64,000 nucleotides of DNA. It comes from Bacteroidales bacterium (GTDB lineage Bacteria > Bacteroidota > Bacteroidia > Bacteroidales > Muribaculaceae). How positions within the stretch are numbered: position 1 is the stretch's first letter; each line of letters begins with the position of its first letter. This document shows positions 17,239 to 26,516 of the stretch, piece by piece. The notes beneath the pieces were generated by a model that saw nothing but the letters and a program-made list of their open reading frames with translations, was not told the DNA's origin and searched no databases. The DNA lies in contig DXXM01000001.1 of the NCBI GenBank assembly GCA_019416285.1, positions 124,001 to 188,000 on the forward strand, in the 5' to 3' direction. The position numbers and the translations under genes are program-made.

Positions 17239-18219
17239 ATGGCAGAAATTAAATGTGTAGGCATACTGACCTCCGGAGGCGATGCCCCCGGAATGAATGC
17301 CGCTATCCGTGCGGTGACACGCTCTGCAATCTACGGCGGCCTTCGCGTAAAAGGCATCTATAGAGGCTACAAAGGTCTCATCACCGACGAAATTCAGGAA
17401 TTCAAGACCCAGAATGTGTCGAATATCATCCAGGCAGGCGGTACAATTCTGAAAACCGCCCGCTGTAAGGAGTTCACCACTCCCGAAGGACGCCAGCTGG
17501 CCTACGACAATCTCAAGCGTCATGAAATCGACGCCCTTGTGGTTATCGGAGGCGACGGTTCGCTCACAGGTGCCCGCATTTTCGCCAACGAGTTTAATTT
17601 CCCCATCATAGGTCTCCCCGGCACAATCGACAATGACCTCTACGGCACCGACTCGACAATCGGATATGACACGGCTCTCAACACCATCATGCAGTGTGTC
17701 GACAAAATCCGCGACACCGCCACCAGCCACGAGCGTCTGTTCTTCATCGAGGTTATGGGACGCGATGCCGGCTTCCTCGCCCTCAACGGCGCGATAGCCT
17801 CAGGTGCCGAGGCAGCCATCATCCCCGAGATTTCGACCGAGGTCGACCAGCTGGCTGAACTTATCGAAAACGGCTTCCGCAAGAGCAAGAACTCATCAAT
17901 CGTGCTTGTGGCCGAAAGCCCGGTTACCGGTGGCGCCATGGGACTCGCACAGCGCGTAAAGACCGAATATCCGGGCTACGACGTGCGTGTGTCGATTCTC
18001 GGACATCTCCAGCGAGGCGGCTCACCGACAGCCTACGACCGTATCCTTGCATCCCGCATGGGTGCCGCCGCCATCGACGCGCTTCTCGAGGAGCAGCGCA
18101 ACGTGATGATCGGTATCCGCAACGACGAAATCGTCTACGTCCCCTTCTCGAAGGCCATCAAGAACGACAAGCCCATCAACCGCGAGCTGCTGGAGACACT
18201 CCGCCGCCTCTCTATCTGA
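17239..18219 (+). CDS. pfkA: ATP-dependent 6-phosphofructokinase
   Basis: This enzyme phosphorylates fructose 6-phosphate to fructose 1,6-bisphosphate in glycolysis. Motifs are [17 protein letters not shown] (8-24), GGDGS (104-108), [13 protein letters not shown] (126-138), [10 protein letters not shown] and the C-terminal [14 protein letters not shown]. Gly in GGDGS and Gly in PGTIDND mark the ATP type; PPi-dependent enzymes have GGDD and PKTIDND. The 326-residue length is the standard bacterial size. A structured leader of about 160 bases precedes it. A LolD-type ATPase gene follows after 52 bases. Confidence 0.96.
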   Translation: MAEIKCVGILTSGGDAPGMNAAIRAVTRSAIYGGLRVKGIYRGYKGLITDEIQEFKTQNVSNIIQAGGTILKTARCKEFTTPEGRQLAYDNLKRHEIDALVVIGGDGSLTGARIFANEFNFPIIGLPGTIDNDLYGTDSTIGYDTALNTIMQCVDKIRDTATSHERLFFIEVMGRDAGFLALNGAIASGAEAAIIPEISTEVDQLAELIENGFRKSKNSSIVLVAESPVTGGAMGLAQRVKTEYPGYDVRVSILGHLQRGGSPTAYDRILASRMGAAAIDALLEEQRNVMIGIRNDEIVYVPFSKAIKNDKPINRELLETLRRLSI

Positions 18220-18271
18220 TGATTTCGGCCGCCAACCATGATTCCCCACACCGCATTAACAGCATCCGCCT

Positions 18272-18922
18272 ATGATAGAGGTCACTGACATCCGAAAGAG
18301 TTTCGATAAACTTCAGGTGCTCAAAGGTGTCTCGCTCTCGATTTCAGACGGCGAGATGCTGACAATCGTGGGGCCGAGCGGCGCGGGCAAGACCACGCTG
18401 CTTCAGATTATCGGGAGCCTCGAGCGCCCCGACAGCGGCAGTGTGAAGTTTGACGGCGAGGACATCACCCGCATGAAGGACGCGAAACTTGCGCGTTTCC
18501 GCAACCGCAACATGGGTTTCGTGTTTCAGTTCCACCGTCTGCTGCCCGAATTCACGCTTGAGGAGAATGTGGCGCTTCCGGCCCTGATAGCCGGCATGCG
18601 TCGTTCCGACGCCTTCAGCCGCGCCGGGCGCCTGCTCGACGAACTCGGGTTAGGGGAGAGGCTTGACCACCGCCCGGCCCAGCTATCGGGCGGCGAGAGG
18701 CAGAGAGCGGCTGTGGCGAGAGCGCTCGTCAACGACCCCAAGGTCATACTCGCCGACGAACCTACGGGCAGTCTTGACAGCCACAACAGGACCGAGCTCT
18801 ACAAACTCTTCTTCGACCTGCGCGCGGCCACGGGCAAGACCTTTATCATCGTCACCCACGACGACACACTCGCCCTCAATTCCGACCGTGTCATCCGCAT
18901 GCAGGACGGTCTGATAATCTGA
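18272..18922 (+). CDS. lolD: ABC transporter ATP-binding protein, LolD/MacB type
   Basis: A complete 216-residue nucleotide-binding subunit: Walker [10 protein letters not shown] (34-42), a Q-loop region with [12 protein letters not shown], signature LSGGERQR (138-145), Walker [13 protein letters not shown] (158-169) and H-loop VTHD (194-197). The subfamily resembles LolD, which powers release of lipoproteins from the inner membrane, and also FtsE/MacB ATPases. No permease gene is adjacent, so the partner must be encoded elsewhere and the symbol is provisional. Confidence 0.85.
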   Translation: MIEVTDIRKSFDKLQVLKGVSLSISDGEMLTIVGPSGAGKTTLLQIIGSLERPDSGSVKFDGEDITRMKDAKLARFRNRNMGFVFQFHRLLPEFTLEENVALPALIAGMRRSDAFSRAGRLLDELGLGERLDHRPAQLSGGERQRAAVARALVNDPKVILADEPTGSLDSHNRTELYKLFFDLRAATGKTFIIVTHDDTLALNSDRVIRMQDGLII

Positions 18923-18969
18923 TATTACATCCATCACATCACACTTCCCCTCCCCTTAAACTCATCACA

Positions 18970-19659
18970 ATGCCCGCTATGTTCCGACGGTTATTCTACA
19001 TCGTATTGCCGGTGCTCTCCGCACTTCTTGTCTCTTCATGTTCTGACGACAGCGGAGTCGACGGCCCTGTCGACATGCAGCTGTGGAACATTGTGACCTA
19101 TACCGGTCACCGGAGCGGGACAGACGGCAGTGTGTTCACCTTCCGGCAGGTCGACGACACGCCGGAAATCGAGCTGACTTCCGACCGCACTCTCCCCGAC
19201 GACGTGGAGACCGGTTCGCGCCTGATGATCCGCTACATACCGGCCAACGGCGAGGCCTACGCCTCGGGCCCAATAAGCCTGCTGAGCGCGTCGCGCATCA
19301 ATCAGGGGCCCGCTCTGACCGAGTGGAAGGATGAGTATGAGCAGTGGGACCGTGACAAGGTATTTCTCTACAGCATGTGGCGCACGGGGACGTATATAAA
19401 CTTCCACCTGCGCCTGACATATTCGAAAGAGCCGAGGGTGTTCACTCTCGTTCTCGACCCCGCCACGAAGGACTCCGACATGCCCGGATTCTATCTCGTA
19501 CACATCATGGACAAGGTGACCGACTATCATGACCGTGCCTATTTCGCATCCTTCGATATCAGCGAGATATGGAACCGCGAGAGCGTCCGCGGAGTGACTG
19601 TCCGTGTGGCAAATACAAATCTTGATAAAGACATTTTTACATTTTTCAAGGCAAATTAA
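18970..19659 (+). CDS. NigD-like lipoprotein
   Basis: A 229-residue lipoprotein with lipobox LLVSSC (Cys24). The mature part fits the NigD-like two-domain plan: an OB-like N-terminal domain ending in a strand with SGPISLLSASRINQGPAL, then a beta-sandwich C-terminal domain (RTGTYINFHLRLTYSKEPRVFTLVLD). NigD is named after a bacteriocin-associated protein of Prevotella nigrescens; the actual role of these lipoproteins is not established. It follows lolD by 47 bases. No dedicated promoter was seen. Confidence 0.85.
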   Translation: MPAMFRRLFYIVLPVLSALLVSSCSDDSGVDGPVDMQLWNIVTYTGHRSGTDGSVFTFRQVDDTPEIELTSDRTLPDDVETGSRLMIRYIPANGEAYASGPISLLSASRINQGPALTEWKDEYEQWDRDKVFLYSMWRTGTYINFHLRLTYSKEPRVFTLVLDPATKDSDMPGFYLVHIMDKVTDYHDRAYFASFDISEIWNRESVRGVTVRVANTNLDKDIFTFFKAN

Positions 19660-19778
19660 CCGATTTTGACCCTTAAGACTTTATGGTTTGGCGGTTTAGA
19701 ATATATTACACAAGTGTATAATAAGTGTGCAAATGGTTAAAGTTTTATTAAAAACGCCATTAAACAAATATTTATCTC

Positions 19779-19786
19779 TAAATTTG
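19779..19786 (+). promoter_or_regulatory. Candidate -7 element for the 2-oxoacid oxidoreductase operon
   Basis: TAAATTTG matches TAnnTTTG in the AT-rich gap before the ferredoxin gene. A -33 TTTG is not evident at 19-21 bases. The ferredoxin ATG is 79 bases downstream. Confidence 0.5.
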
Positions 19787-19865
19787 TGTTGAAAAATTAT
19801 GTTTTCAATGAGGTTTTTCAGAATCCCTCCCCATGACCTCATTTTTTAATTAATCGCTGAATTAT

Positions 19866-20096
19866 ATGGCAAAAGTTATAGGAGCCGTCGATATCAACCG
19901 GGAGCGCTGCAAAGGATGTGACCTCTGCGTAGTGGCCTGTCCCTGCGATGTGCTTGAGCTCCAGCCCAAGGAAGTAAATGACAGGGGATATCATTTTGTG
20001 ACCGATGTAAACCCTGGAAAATGTATCGGCTGCGCAGCCTGTGCGACTGTCTGTCCGGATGGGTGCATCACTGTCTACCGTGTGGTCGAGAAATAA
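19866..20096 (+). CDS. 2-oxoacid:ferredoxin oxidoreductase, ferredoxin-like delta subunit
   Basis: A 76-residue protein with two complete 4Fe-4S motifs: Cys15, 18, 21 and 25 (CKGCDLCVVACP) and Cys53, 56, 59 and 63 (CIGCAACATVCP). It carries electrons from the TPP-containing catalytic subunits to ferredoxin. It is first in a four-gene operon with the alpha, beta and gamma subunits, the usual KorDABC/VorDABC order, and is separated from the alpha gene by 82 bases. Confidence 0.9.
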   Translation: MAKVIGAVDINRERCKGCDLCVVACPCDVLELQPKEVNDRGYHFVTDVNPGKCIGCAACATVCPDGCITVYRVVEK

Positions 20097-20178
20097 ACGT
20101 CCCCACGGTTTTCCGCAAGAAACTTATACAAAACACAACAACTAAAATGTGGCGCTTGAGCGCCAACACCTCTCATAT

Positions 20179-21261
20179 ATGGAAGAAGAAGTCAGACTGA
20201 TGAAAGGTAACGAGGCCGTGGCCCATGCCGCTATCCGCTATGGCGTAGACGGTTACTTCGGCTACCCGATTACCCCTCAGAGCGAGATACTTGAGACTCT
20301 CGAAGAGCTCATGCCCTGGGAGACAACCGGCATGGTGGTGCTCCAGGCTGAAAGTGAGATCGCGGCCATCAACATGGTCTATGGCGGAGCGGCCACGGGT
20401 AAGGCGTGCATGACATCGTCGTCGAGCCCAGGTGTCAGTCTGAAGCAGGAGGGTATTTCCTACATAGCCGCCGGCGAGCTCCCCGCGCTGATAATCAACT
20501 GTATGCGCGGCGGTCCCGGACTCGGCACCATCCAGCCATCGCAGGCCGACTATTTCCAGGCCACCAAGGGCGGAGGCCATGGCGACTATCATCTGATTGT
20601 CCTCGCTCCCGCATCGGTGCAGGAGATGGCGGATTTCGTGGGCCTCGGCTTTGACCTCGCCTTCAAATACCGCAATCCGGTGATGATGCTTGCCGACGGT
20701 GTGGTCGGGCAGATGATGGAGAAGGTGGTGCTTCCGCCGCAGCGTCCGCGCCGCACCGACGAGGAGATTGCCCGCCAGTGTCCGTGGGCTGTGACCGGCC
20801 GACCAGATTCGCGCAAACCCAACATCATGACCACTCTTGAGCTTGACCCCGTGGCCATGGAGAAGAACAATCTGCGTCTCCAGGAAACCTACCGCCGGAT
20901 TTCGGCCAATGAAGTGCGCTTCGAGGAGCATGAGACCGACGACTGCGAGTATCTCATCATCGCTTTCGGCTCCGTGGCGCGTATCTGCCAGAAAGCCATC
21001 GAGGATGCGCGCGCCGAGGGCATAAAGGTGGGTCTGCTCCGACCCATCACTCTCTGGCCTTTCCCGAGCGAGGAAGTGAAGCGACTGAGTAAGCGCGTCA
21101 AGTCTATTCTCGTGGTCGAACTCAACGCCGGCCAGATGATTGAGGATGTGCGCCTCAGCCTCGAAGATAATGTAGCCGTCCATCACTACGGTCGCATGGG
21201 CGGAATCGTCATGGACCCCTCCGATGTACTCGGAGCTCTCAGAAATATAATTGAAAAGTAA
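20179..21261 (+). CDS. vorB: 2-oxoacid:ferredoxin oxidoreductase alpha subunit (VorB/KorA family)
   Basis: This subunit carries the pyrimidine-binding and transketolase C-terminal-like domains: LMKGNEAVAHAAIRYGVDGYFGYPITPQSE near the start, QAESEIAAINMVYGGAATGKACMTSSSSPG for the TPP/substrate region, and a C-terminal domain with VGLLRPITLWPFP. With its partners it oxidatively decarboxylates a 2-oxoacid to an acyl-CoA and reduced ferredoxin; the branched-chain (VorB) assignment is by resemblance, and 2-oxoglutarate remains possible. The frame is open to a GTG at 20149, but ATG 20179 (MEEEVRLMKGNEA) matches family starts. Confidence 0.9.
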   Translation: MEEEVRLMKGNEAVAHAAIRYGVDGYFGYPITPQSEILETLEELMPWETTGMVVLQAESEIAAINMVYGGAATGKACMTSSSSPGVSLKQEGISYIAAGELPALIINCMRGGPGLGTIQPSQADYFQATKGGGHGDYHLIVLAPASVQEMADFVGLGFDLAFKYRNPVMMLADGVVGQMMEKVVLPPQRPRRTDEEIARQCPWAVTGRPDSRKPNIMTTLELDPVAMEKNNLRLQETYRRISANEVRFEEHETDDCEYLIIAFGSVARICQKAIEDARAEGIKVGLLRPITLWPFPSEEVKRLSKRVKSILVVELNAGQMIEDVRLSLEDNVAVHHYGRMGGIVMDPSDVLGALRNIIEK

Positions 21262-21266
21262 GCGTC

Positions 21267-22037
21267 ATGACTCCCGAAGAAATCAAACAAGCCGCCAATA
21301 TAGTCGAGACCAAGCCCCGCTTGCTCAACGACAACACAATGCACTATTGTCCCGGATGCTCCCACGGCGTAGTCCATAAGCTCGTGGCCGAGGTCATCGA
21401 GGAGATGGGTGCCGAGCATATCGCTATCGGCATAGCCCCGGTGGGCTGCGCTGTCATGGCCTACAATTACATTGACATCGACTGGATAGAGGCCGCCCAC
21501 GGTCGTGCGCCGGCCATCGCCACCGCTGTCAAGCGCCTGAATCCCTCGCGCCTGGTATTCACCTATCAGGGCGACGGCGACCTTGCCGCAATCGGCACAG
21601 CCGAAACCATACATGCCGCCAACCGCGGGGAGAACATCGCTATAATCTTCATCAACAACGGTATCTACGGCATGACCGGAGGCCAGATGGCTCCGACGAC
21701 ACTCGAAGGCCAGGTGACATCGACCACCCCCTACGGTCGTCGCGTCGATCTCAACGGCTATCCGCTGCGCATAAGCGAGATTCTCGCCATACTCGACGGC
21801 ACCTGCTATGTGACCCGTCAGAGCGTCCACACCGCCGCAGCCGTCCGCAAGGCTAAGAAGGCGATACGCAAGGCCTTTGAAAACTCTATGGCCGGACGCG
21901 GCACCTCGGTGGTGGAGGTTGTGTCTACGTGCAATTCGGGCTGGAAGATGAGCCCCGCGAAGTCAAATGAGTGGATGGAGGAGCACATGTTTGCAAAATA
22001 TCCCATAGGAGATCTCAAGGACACTACAAAAGAGTAG
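21267..22037 (+). CDS. 2-oxoacid:ferredoxin oxidoreductase beta subunit (TPP-binding)
   Basis: A 256-residue subunit that binds thiamine pyrophosphate. Features are MHYCPGCSHGVVHKL near the N-terminus, which includes an Fe-S-type CxxC, and the TPP motif running from QGDGDLAAIGTAE to FINN (about 99-130). It starts 5 bases after the alpha stop, indicating tight co-expression. Length and motif order are those of KorB/VorA-type subunits. It acts in the cytoplasm with the alpha, gamma and delta subunits. Confidence 0.92.
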   Translation: MTPEEIKQAANIVETKPRLLNDNTMHYCPGCSHGVVHKLVAEVIEEMGAEHIAIGIAPVGCAVMAYNYIDIDWIEAAHGRAPAIATAVKRLNPSRLVFTYQGDGDLAAIGTAETIHAANRGENIAIIFINNGIYGMTGGQMAPTTLEGQVTSTTPYGRRVDLNGYPLRISEILAILDGTCYVTRQSVHTAAAVRKAKKAIRKAFENSMAGRGTSVVEVVSTCNSGWKMSPAKSNEWMEEHMFAKYPIGDLKDTTKE

Positions 22038-22074
22038 CCCCGCGGCCGTCACTCAATTCAAAACTGAAAGTCAA

Positions 22075-22614
22075 ATGAAGGAAGAAATCATCATAGCAGG
22101 ATTCGGGGGCCAGGGTGTCCTCTCGATGGGTAAGATTCTTGCCTATGCAGGTCTTATGGACGGTCTTGAAGTAACCTGGATGCCGGCATACGGCCCTGAG
22201 CAGCGCGGAGGCACGGCAAATGTCACCGTGATTCTTTCCGACGCTCCCATCAGCAGCCCGGTCCTTAATTCCTATGACACCGCTGTGATACTCAATCAGC
22301 AGAGCCTCGACAAGTTCGAGTCAAAAATCAAGCCCGGCGGCACTCTCATCTACGACCCCTACAGCATCCACCACGTTCCGACGCGCACCGACATCAATAT
22401 CTATCCTGTCGAGGCTATGGAGGCTACTTTCGAGCTCCCTTCGAGCAAGGCCTACAATATGGTGCTTCTCGGCGCGCTGCTGAAAGTCCGTAATCTTGTG
22501 CCTGTCGATGCCGTGATGAAGGGCCTTAAGAAAACCCTTCCCGAGCGTCACCACCGCCTGCTCCCCATCAACAAGGAGGCCATACTCAAGGGTATGGAGC
22601 TCCCGCGCCTCTGA
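22075..22614 (+). CDS. 2-oxoacid:ferredoxin oxidoreductase gamma subunit
   Basis: The 179-residue gamma domain opens with the family glycine motif IIIAGFGGQGVLSMGKILAYA and continues with WMPAYGPEQRGGTANVTVILSD, typical of POR/KOR gamma subunits. It is needed for coenzyme A binding in these enzymes. It closes the four-gene operon. The next gene, a LytTR regulator on the opposite strand, ends only 12 bases away, leaving little room for a terminator. Confidence 0.92.
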   Translation: MKEEIIIAGFGGQGVLSMGKILAYAGLMDGLEVTWMPAYGPEQRGGTANVTVILSDAPISSPVLNSYDTAVILNQQSLDKFESKIKPGGTLIYDPYSIHHVPTRTDINIYPVEAMEATFELPSSKAYNMVLLGALLKVRNLVPVDAVMKGLKKTLPERHHRLLPINKEAILKGMELPRL

Positions 22615-22626
22615 ATAGAGGGGAGG

Positions 22627-23349
22627 TCAGGAGCGCGGCTTGGGAGGCTGCGTGCTCCCTTCGAGGCGCTGCATCAGCGGGGCGGCATATTGCCTTCCCA
22701 CAGGCAGGGTGACGCCGGATATCAGCGTCACGCTCTGTTTTGTGAATGACCTTATTTTGTCGGCCGCCACGATGAACGAGCGGTGGATTCTGATGAAATC
22801 CCCCTCGGGAAGCATGGCGCCGATTGATTTCAGAATCACACGTGAGATTGTGCATATTCCGTCGTTGCGGAATATCTTGGAATATCCCTCCATCGCCTCT
22901 ATGTAGAGAATATCCTTGAGGGGAATGGTTATGCTGTTGTATTCCTGCTTGACCACGATGCTTCCCTGCGACGCTTTCTGCCGGTTGAACTCTATGCGGC
23001 GCCGCGCCCTGGCCAGAGCGGTCGAGAATCTGTCGTAGGAGAAAGGTTTGTGCAGATAGTCGGTGGCGTCGAGATTGAAGCCGTCGACGGCATAGTCGAG
23101 ATAGGCAGTGGTGAAGATAAAGCAGGTTTTTTCGGGGAGTTCGCCGGCGATTTTAAGCCCGTTGATGCCGTCCATTTCTATGTCGAGAAAGGCGAGGTCA
23201 TAGTTGCCCGTGCGGATGGCGGCGAGACCTTCAGCCGGGTCGGAAAACACCGTCAGTTCTATGTCGCCGCTCCGTTTGGAGAATTTGTCGATGATGTCGA
23301 GTGCGAGCGGCTCGTCGTCAATGGCTATACATCTTATTTTCTCGTTCAT
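22627..23349 (-). CDS. LytTR-family response regulator
   Basis: The receiver domain occupies residues 1-125 with acidic pocket Asp11/Asp12, phospho-acceptor Asp56 (LAFLDIEMDG), Thr80/Thr81 and Lys101 (DYLHKPF). The C-terminal LytTR DNA-binding domain begins near 135 (IVVKQEYNSITIPLKDILYIEAMEGYSKIF) and includes FIRIHRSFIVAADKI. It binds target promoters through a beta-sheet fold. Its start overlaps the stop of the cognate kinase gene by four bases (ATGA), so the two are a coupled two-component pair. The target is unknown. Confidence 0.94.
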   Translation of the reverse strand: MNEKIRCIAIDDEPLALDIIDKFSKRSGDIELTVFSDPAEGLAAIRTGNYDLAFLDIEMDGINGLKIAGELPEKTCFIFTTAYLDYAVDGFNLDATDYLHKPFSYDRFSTALARARRRIEFNRQKASQGSIVVKQEYNSITIPLKDILYIEAMEGYSKIFRNDGICTISRVILKSIGAMLPEGDFIRIHRSFIVAADKIRSFTKQSVTLISGVTLPVGRQYAAPLMQRLEGSTQPPKPRS

Positions 23350-24374
23350 TTCAGTTGTATTTTAAGGTCGACTCTGAATTTGCCGCCGTTTTCCTCGGCG
23401 GTCAGTGAATGTCTGGCAGGAAAGAGGACGTTGAGCCGTGCCCGGCAGTTGTCGATTCCCACGGGCATGTCTGTGCGGAATTTGTCGGCATGCTTCATCA
23501 GGCTGTTTTCGGTAGCGAAGTGAAGCTGATGGTCGTGGATTTTGAGGCTTATCGAAATCTCGCAGTCCTGCGTGGCTGAGACACCGTATTTGAACACATT
23601 TTCAAGAAACGTCATCATTATCATCGGCGGGAGGCTGGTCCGGGCGTCGTCGATGTCGTATTTCCAGTTGACCTTTGTGTGGCTGTTAAGTCTTAACGAC
23701 TGGAGAGCGATATAGTTGTCGATATATTTGATTTCGTCGCTGGCGCTGACGGTCTCGTTGTCGACGCTTGTATAGGTGTATCTTACCAGGTCGATGAACT
23801 TCATGAAGGCGTCCTCGGCCTTGTCGGATGTGCCGAGTATCAGGCTATAGATTGAGTTGAGCGTGTTGAAGAGGAAATGTGGGTTAATCTGGGCCTTGTA
23901 GAGCGCGAGTTCGGCATTGTTGCGCTGGTATTCGAGGTCTTTCCTCACGATAATCTGACGGTAGAGCTCCTGGATGAACGACATCGAGATGGCGTAGCCG
24001 AATACGAGCGAACACGTGAGCCACACGATGTTTGACTGGCTGGAGGCCTGGATTTCGTGATAGAGGAGTGTGAGTGAGGTGGTGTTGAAGGTCACTTCCG
24101 GAAGCCGGTAGAGGGTGAAGAGGTAGCTGCATCCTATCAGCACAATCATTATGGCCGCCAATGCGGGATATTTCTTCTCCATGAAGAGTTTCGGCAGGTT
24201 GAGGACACGCAGGATAAAGTAGGAGACATAGAGCCATGCGACGAGCGCGCAGATGAACCCCGGACAATAGTTCAGCCAGTGGGCCGTGGGGCCTAACACA
24301 AGAATCAGCGGCATGAAAACCAGGGCAAAAAACATGTTGATGATTATGCCTATGTTTTTCTCGAAAAGTTTCAT
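23346..24374 (-). CDS. LytS-like sensor histidine kinase (His_kinase family)
   Basis: The N-terminal half has four hydrophobic spans (from IGIIINMFFALVFMPLILVLG to IVWLTCSLVFGYAISMSF). The kinase half carries the His_kinase motif INPHFLFNTLNSIYSL with the phospho-accepting His, N-box FLENVFKYGV and a glycine box PVGIDNCRARLNVLF. The frame is open back to 24431, but the -7 element at 24401-24408 lies inside that extension, and MKLFEKN at 24374 leads directly into the first span, so 24374 is chosen. It is translationally coupled to the LytTR regulator. Confidence 0.9.
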   Translation of the reverse strand: MKLFEKNIGIIINMFFALVFMPLILVLGPTAHWLNYCPGFICALVAWLYVSYFILRVLNLPKLFMEKKYPALAAIMIVLIGCSYLFTLYRLPEVTFNTTSLTLLYHEIQASSQSNIVWLTCSLVFGYAISMSFIQELYRQIIVRKDLEYQRNNAELALYKAQINPHFLFNTLNSIYSLILGTSDKAEDAFMKFIDLVRYTYTSVDNETVSASDEIKYIDNYIALQSLRLNSHTKVNWKYDIDDARTSLPPMIMMTFLENVFKYGVSATQDCEISISLKIHDHQLHFATENSLMKHADKFRTDMPVGIDNCRARLNVLFPARHSLTAEENGGKFRVDLKIQLK

Positions 24375-24400
24375 TATGAGATGCGAAAATGAGTTTTGTG

Positions 24401-24431
24401 CAAAGTTAGTCCGATTGCGCGAACCTGCCAA
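24401..24431 (-). promoter_or_regulatory. Promoter for the LytTR two-component pair
   Basis: On the minus strand TTGG (24431-24428), a 19-base spacer and TAACTTTG (24408-24401) fit the Bacteroidetes consensus with one mismatch in the -33 element. The chosen ATG at 24374 lies about 27 bases beyond. Confidence 0.65.
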
Positions 24432-24607
24432 TATCCGGCCCGCTAATTTGCCCCGTTCCGATGGCTATCACCACCTCTCTCAGCACTTTTAACAATTTTC
24501 TGAAAACCCCATGTCGGCTAATCCCGTTATTCTAGTACAACCGGATGATGTTACAATTCTGTTACAATCCAGCTGAAATAAACAAACATTTACAAGGATG
24601 TAAAACT

Positions 24608-26089
24608 ATGGAACCGACGATTTACTCACGCTTCAAAGAGCTCGTCAACAATGACCCGGATCATCCTGCCGTCATCGACGAGCGTACCTGCGTCACCTAT
24701 GCAGGTCTCGACCGTCTGGTCGACACACTTATCTCCCGTTTTCCCTCGTTCATCCCTGCCCGAGTCGGCATCGTCATGGACCACAGCGTCGAGATGGTAG
24801 CCGCAATGATGGCCGTAATCAAATCCGGAGCCGCTTTTGTGGCTGTCGAGCCCGATTTCCCCCCGGGGCGTCTGGTCACGTTCCTCGTTGAAAACGGCGT
24901 AGACTTCGTGATAACCCAGGAGCATCACGCCAACATGCTCAACAGTTTCCGCCGCCTCATAATCGGCTCCGATGTCTACATCGACCCGGCTCTCCATCCT
25001 CTGCCTGACCGCTCGCGCGCCGACCGCCCCGCCTACATTCTCTACACCTCCACCCCCGACGGATTCCCCCTCGGAGTCGCCGTGGGCAACAGTCAGGTGC
25101 TCCACTTCGCCGAGTCGTTCAAGCGCACATACAACATCACGGGCGACGACATTCTCCTCCAGTTCTCGGCCTGCATCATGAACATCTTCATTCAGGAAGT
25201 ATTCGGCGCCATCCTCAGCGGCGCGGCCATAGCCATACCCTCTGCCCGCACCCGCAACGACCCCGAGCTCCTCGTCCGCTTCATCGACGAGCAGTATGTC
25301 ACCGTGGTCAGCGGCTTCCCCTTCCTGATGATGGAACTCAACGCCATCGACGCCCTACCCGTCACCGTCCGCCTCCTCATCAGCAGCGGCGGTCCGCTCC
25401 ACGCCTCCGCCGTCAGCCATCTCCTCGAGCAAGTGCCCGTCTACAATACTTACGGCCCCGCCGAGGCAACTGTCAGCGTCACAGACTACTGCTGCAACAG
25501 CGGCCACATCCTACCCGACGGCACCTTCCCCATCGGACGACCCATGAACGGCACCGACATCATGCTCCTCGACGACGACCTCCGCGAAGTCGCCCCCGGA
25601 GCCGAAGGCGAGATATGCCTCGTCGGTGACGGCCTCGCCGACTACTACACCGGTGACCACCGCGCCGACCTCCGGCCATTCGTCACCATCGGCGACGGAC
25701 GCCGTGTATTCCGCACAGGCGACATCGGCCGCCTCCTCCCCGACGGAAACTACGCCTACATCCGCCGTAAGGACAGCGAAGTCAACATCCTCGGCCGCAA
25801 AGTCGTCACCGGCGAAGTCGAGCGCGCCATCCGCAAAAGCGACGAAGTAGCCGACTGCACCGTAGTCCACTACGTCGACGAACAGGGCGCCGCCTACCTC
25901 GTGGCCTACGTCGTGCCTCGCGCGCGCAACTTCCGCCTCTCCTGGGTCAAAAACACCATGGCCCAATACCTCCCCGCCTACATGATACCCGAATTCTTCG
26001 TCCTCCTCAAAGCCCTCCCCACCGACGCCGCAGGCGCCGTCAACCCCCAGGCCCTCCCCGTCGTCCTAAAAGACACCAAAGTCTCCTGA
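24608..26089 (+). CDS. Stand-alone AMP-binding (NRPS-like adenylation) protein with degenerate catalytic motifs
   Basis: The fold is that of an amino-acid adenylation domain: A5 YNTYGPAEATVS (279-290), A7 FRTGDIGRLLPDG (368-380) and an A8-like RRKDSEVNILGRKVVTGEVE segment. Two catalytic sites are altered. Motif A3 reads YTSTPDGFPLG (146-156) instead of the Ser/Thr/Gly/Lys-rich P-loop, and A10 reads GAVNPQAL (476-483), so Ala477 stands where the catalytic lysine of NGKxDR normally is. No carrier, condensation or thioesterase domain is fused or adjacent. It may be inactive or bind a ligand without adenylating it. ATG 24608 is preferred over 24545 because the family starts close to this residue. 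Its second half is very rich in C-ending codons. Confidence 0.75.
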   Translation: MEPTIYSRFKELVNNDPDHPAVIDERTCVTYAGLDRLVDTLISRFPSFIPARVGIVMDHSVEMVAAMMAVIKSGAAFVAVEPDFPPGRLVTFLVENGVDFVITQEHHANMLNSFRRLIIGSDVYIDPALHPLPDRSRADRPAYILYTSTPDGFPLGVAVGNSQVLHFAESFKRTYNITGDDILLQFSACIMNIFIQEVFGAILSGAAIAIPSARTRNDPELLVRFIDEQYVTVVSGFPFLMMELNAIDALPVTVRLLISSGGPLHASAVSHLLEQVPVYNTYGPAEATVSVTDYCCNSGHILPDGTFPIGRPMNGTDIMLLDDDLREVAPGAEGEICLVGDGLADYYTGDHRADLRPFVTIGDGRRVFRTGDIGRLLPDGNYAYIRRKDSEVNILGRKVVTGEVERAIRKSDEVADCTVVHYVDEQGAAYLVAYVVPRARNFRLSWVKNTMAQYLPAYMIPEFFVLLKALPTDAAGAVNPQALPVVLKDTKVS

Positions 26090-26241
26090 ACAAAGCAATC
26101 TTCTCATTATACCCCAAGCCCATTAGCTTCCAACCCCAGCCCCATTGCTCCAAAGCATCCGCTAAAGACCAATGGGGCTCATTTATCCCCCCATCCTCTC
26201 ATTCCTTCCCTCCCTCTCTCCCTCTCATTAGTCCCATTAGT

Positions 26242-26300
26242 CCTATTCCTCCTATTCCTCCTATCCCTCCTATTCCTCCCACTACCCCCCCATTCCTCCC
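26242..26300 (+). repeat. Nine-base tandem repeat, pyrimidine-rich
   Basis: Four head-to-tail copies of CCTATTCCT (one with a T-to-C change) occupy 26242-26277, and decayed copies continue to 26300; similar words extend to the left from about 26224. It is simple-sequence DNA rather than CRISPR, with no spacers. Confidence 0.8.
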
Positions 26301-26508
26301 TAAAAAAATGCCCAAAATTCCTTTCATTCCGCTAAAAAATCAGAAATTCAAACCCAAAATACCCATCGCTCCTAAAATTCTTAACATTTATTTAACAAAA
26401 TTCCGCATTTTTTGTTAATTTCGCCCGATATTTCACCCAAATTTTCATATTAACGTTTTGTTTAACACAAATTAACCATCAAAGAAGGGCAATTTGTGAA
26501 CTTTTGTT

Positions 26509-26516
26509 TACTTTTG
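26509..26516 (+). promoter_or_regulatory. Candidate -7 element for the giant surface protein
   Basis: TACTTTTG matches TAnnTTTG. No TTTG is found at the normal -33 spacing (one at 26493 is too close). The ATG at 26673 is 156 bases downstream, so the leader would be long. Confidence 0.5.

Noticed and set aside
20149..20178. Upstream GTG start for the vorB-type alpha subunit
   Set aside because: ATG 20179 gives the family-typical N-terminus; the extra ten residues have no counterpart in relatives as I know them.
26224..26300. CRISPR-like array
   Set aside because: The units are 9 bases and contiguous, with no spacers and no cas genes nearby. It is a simple tandem repeat.
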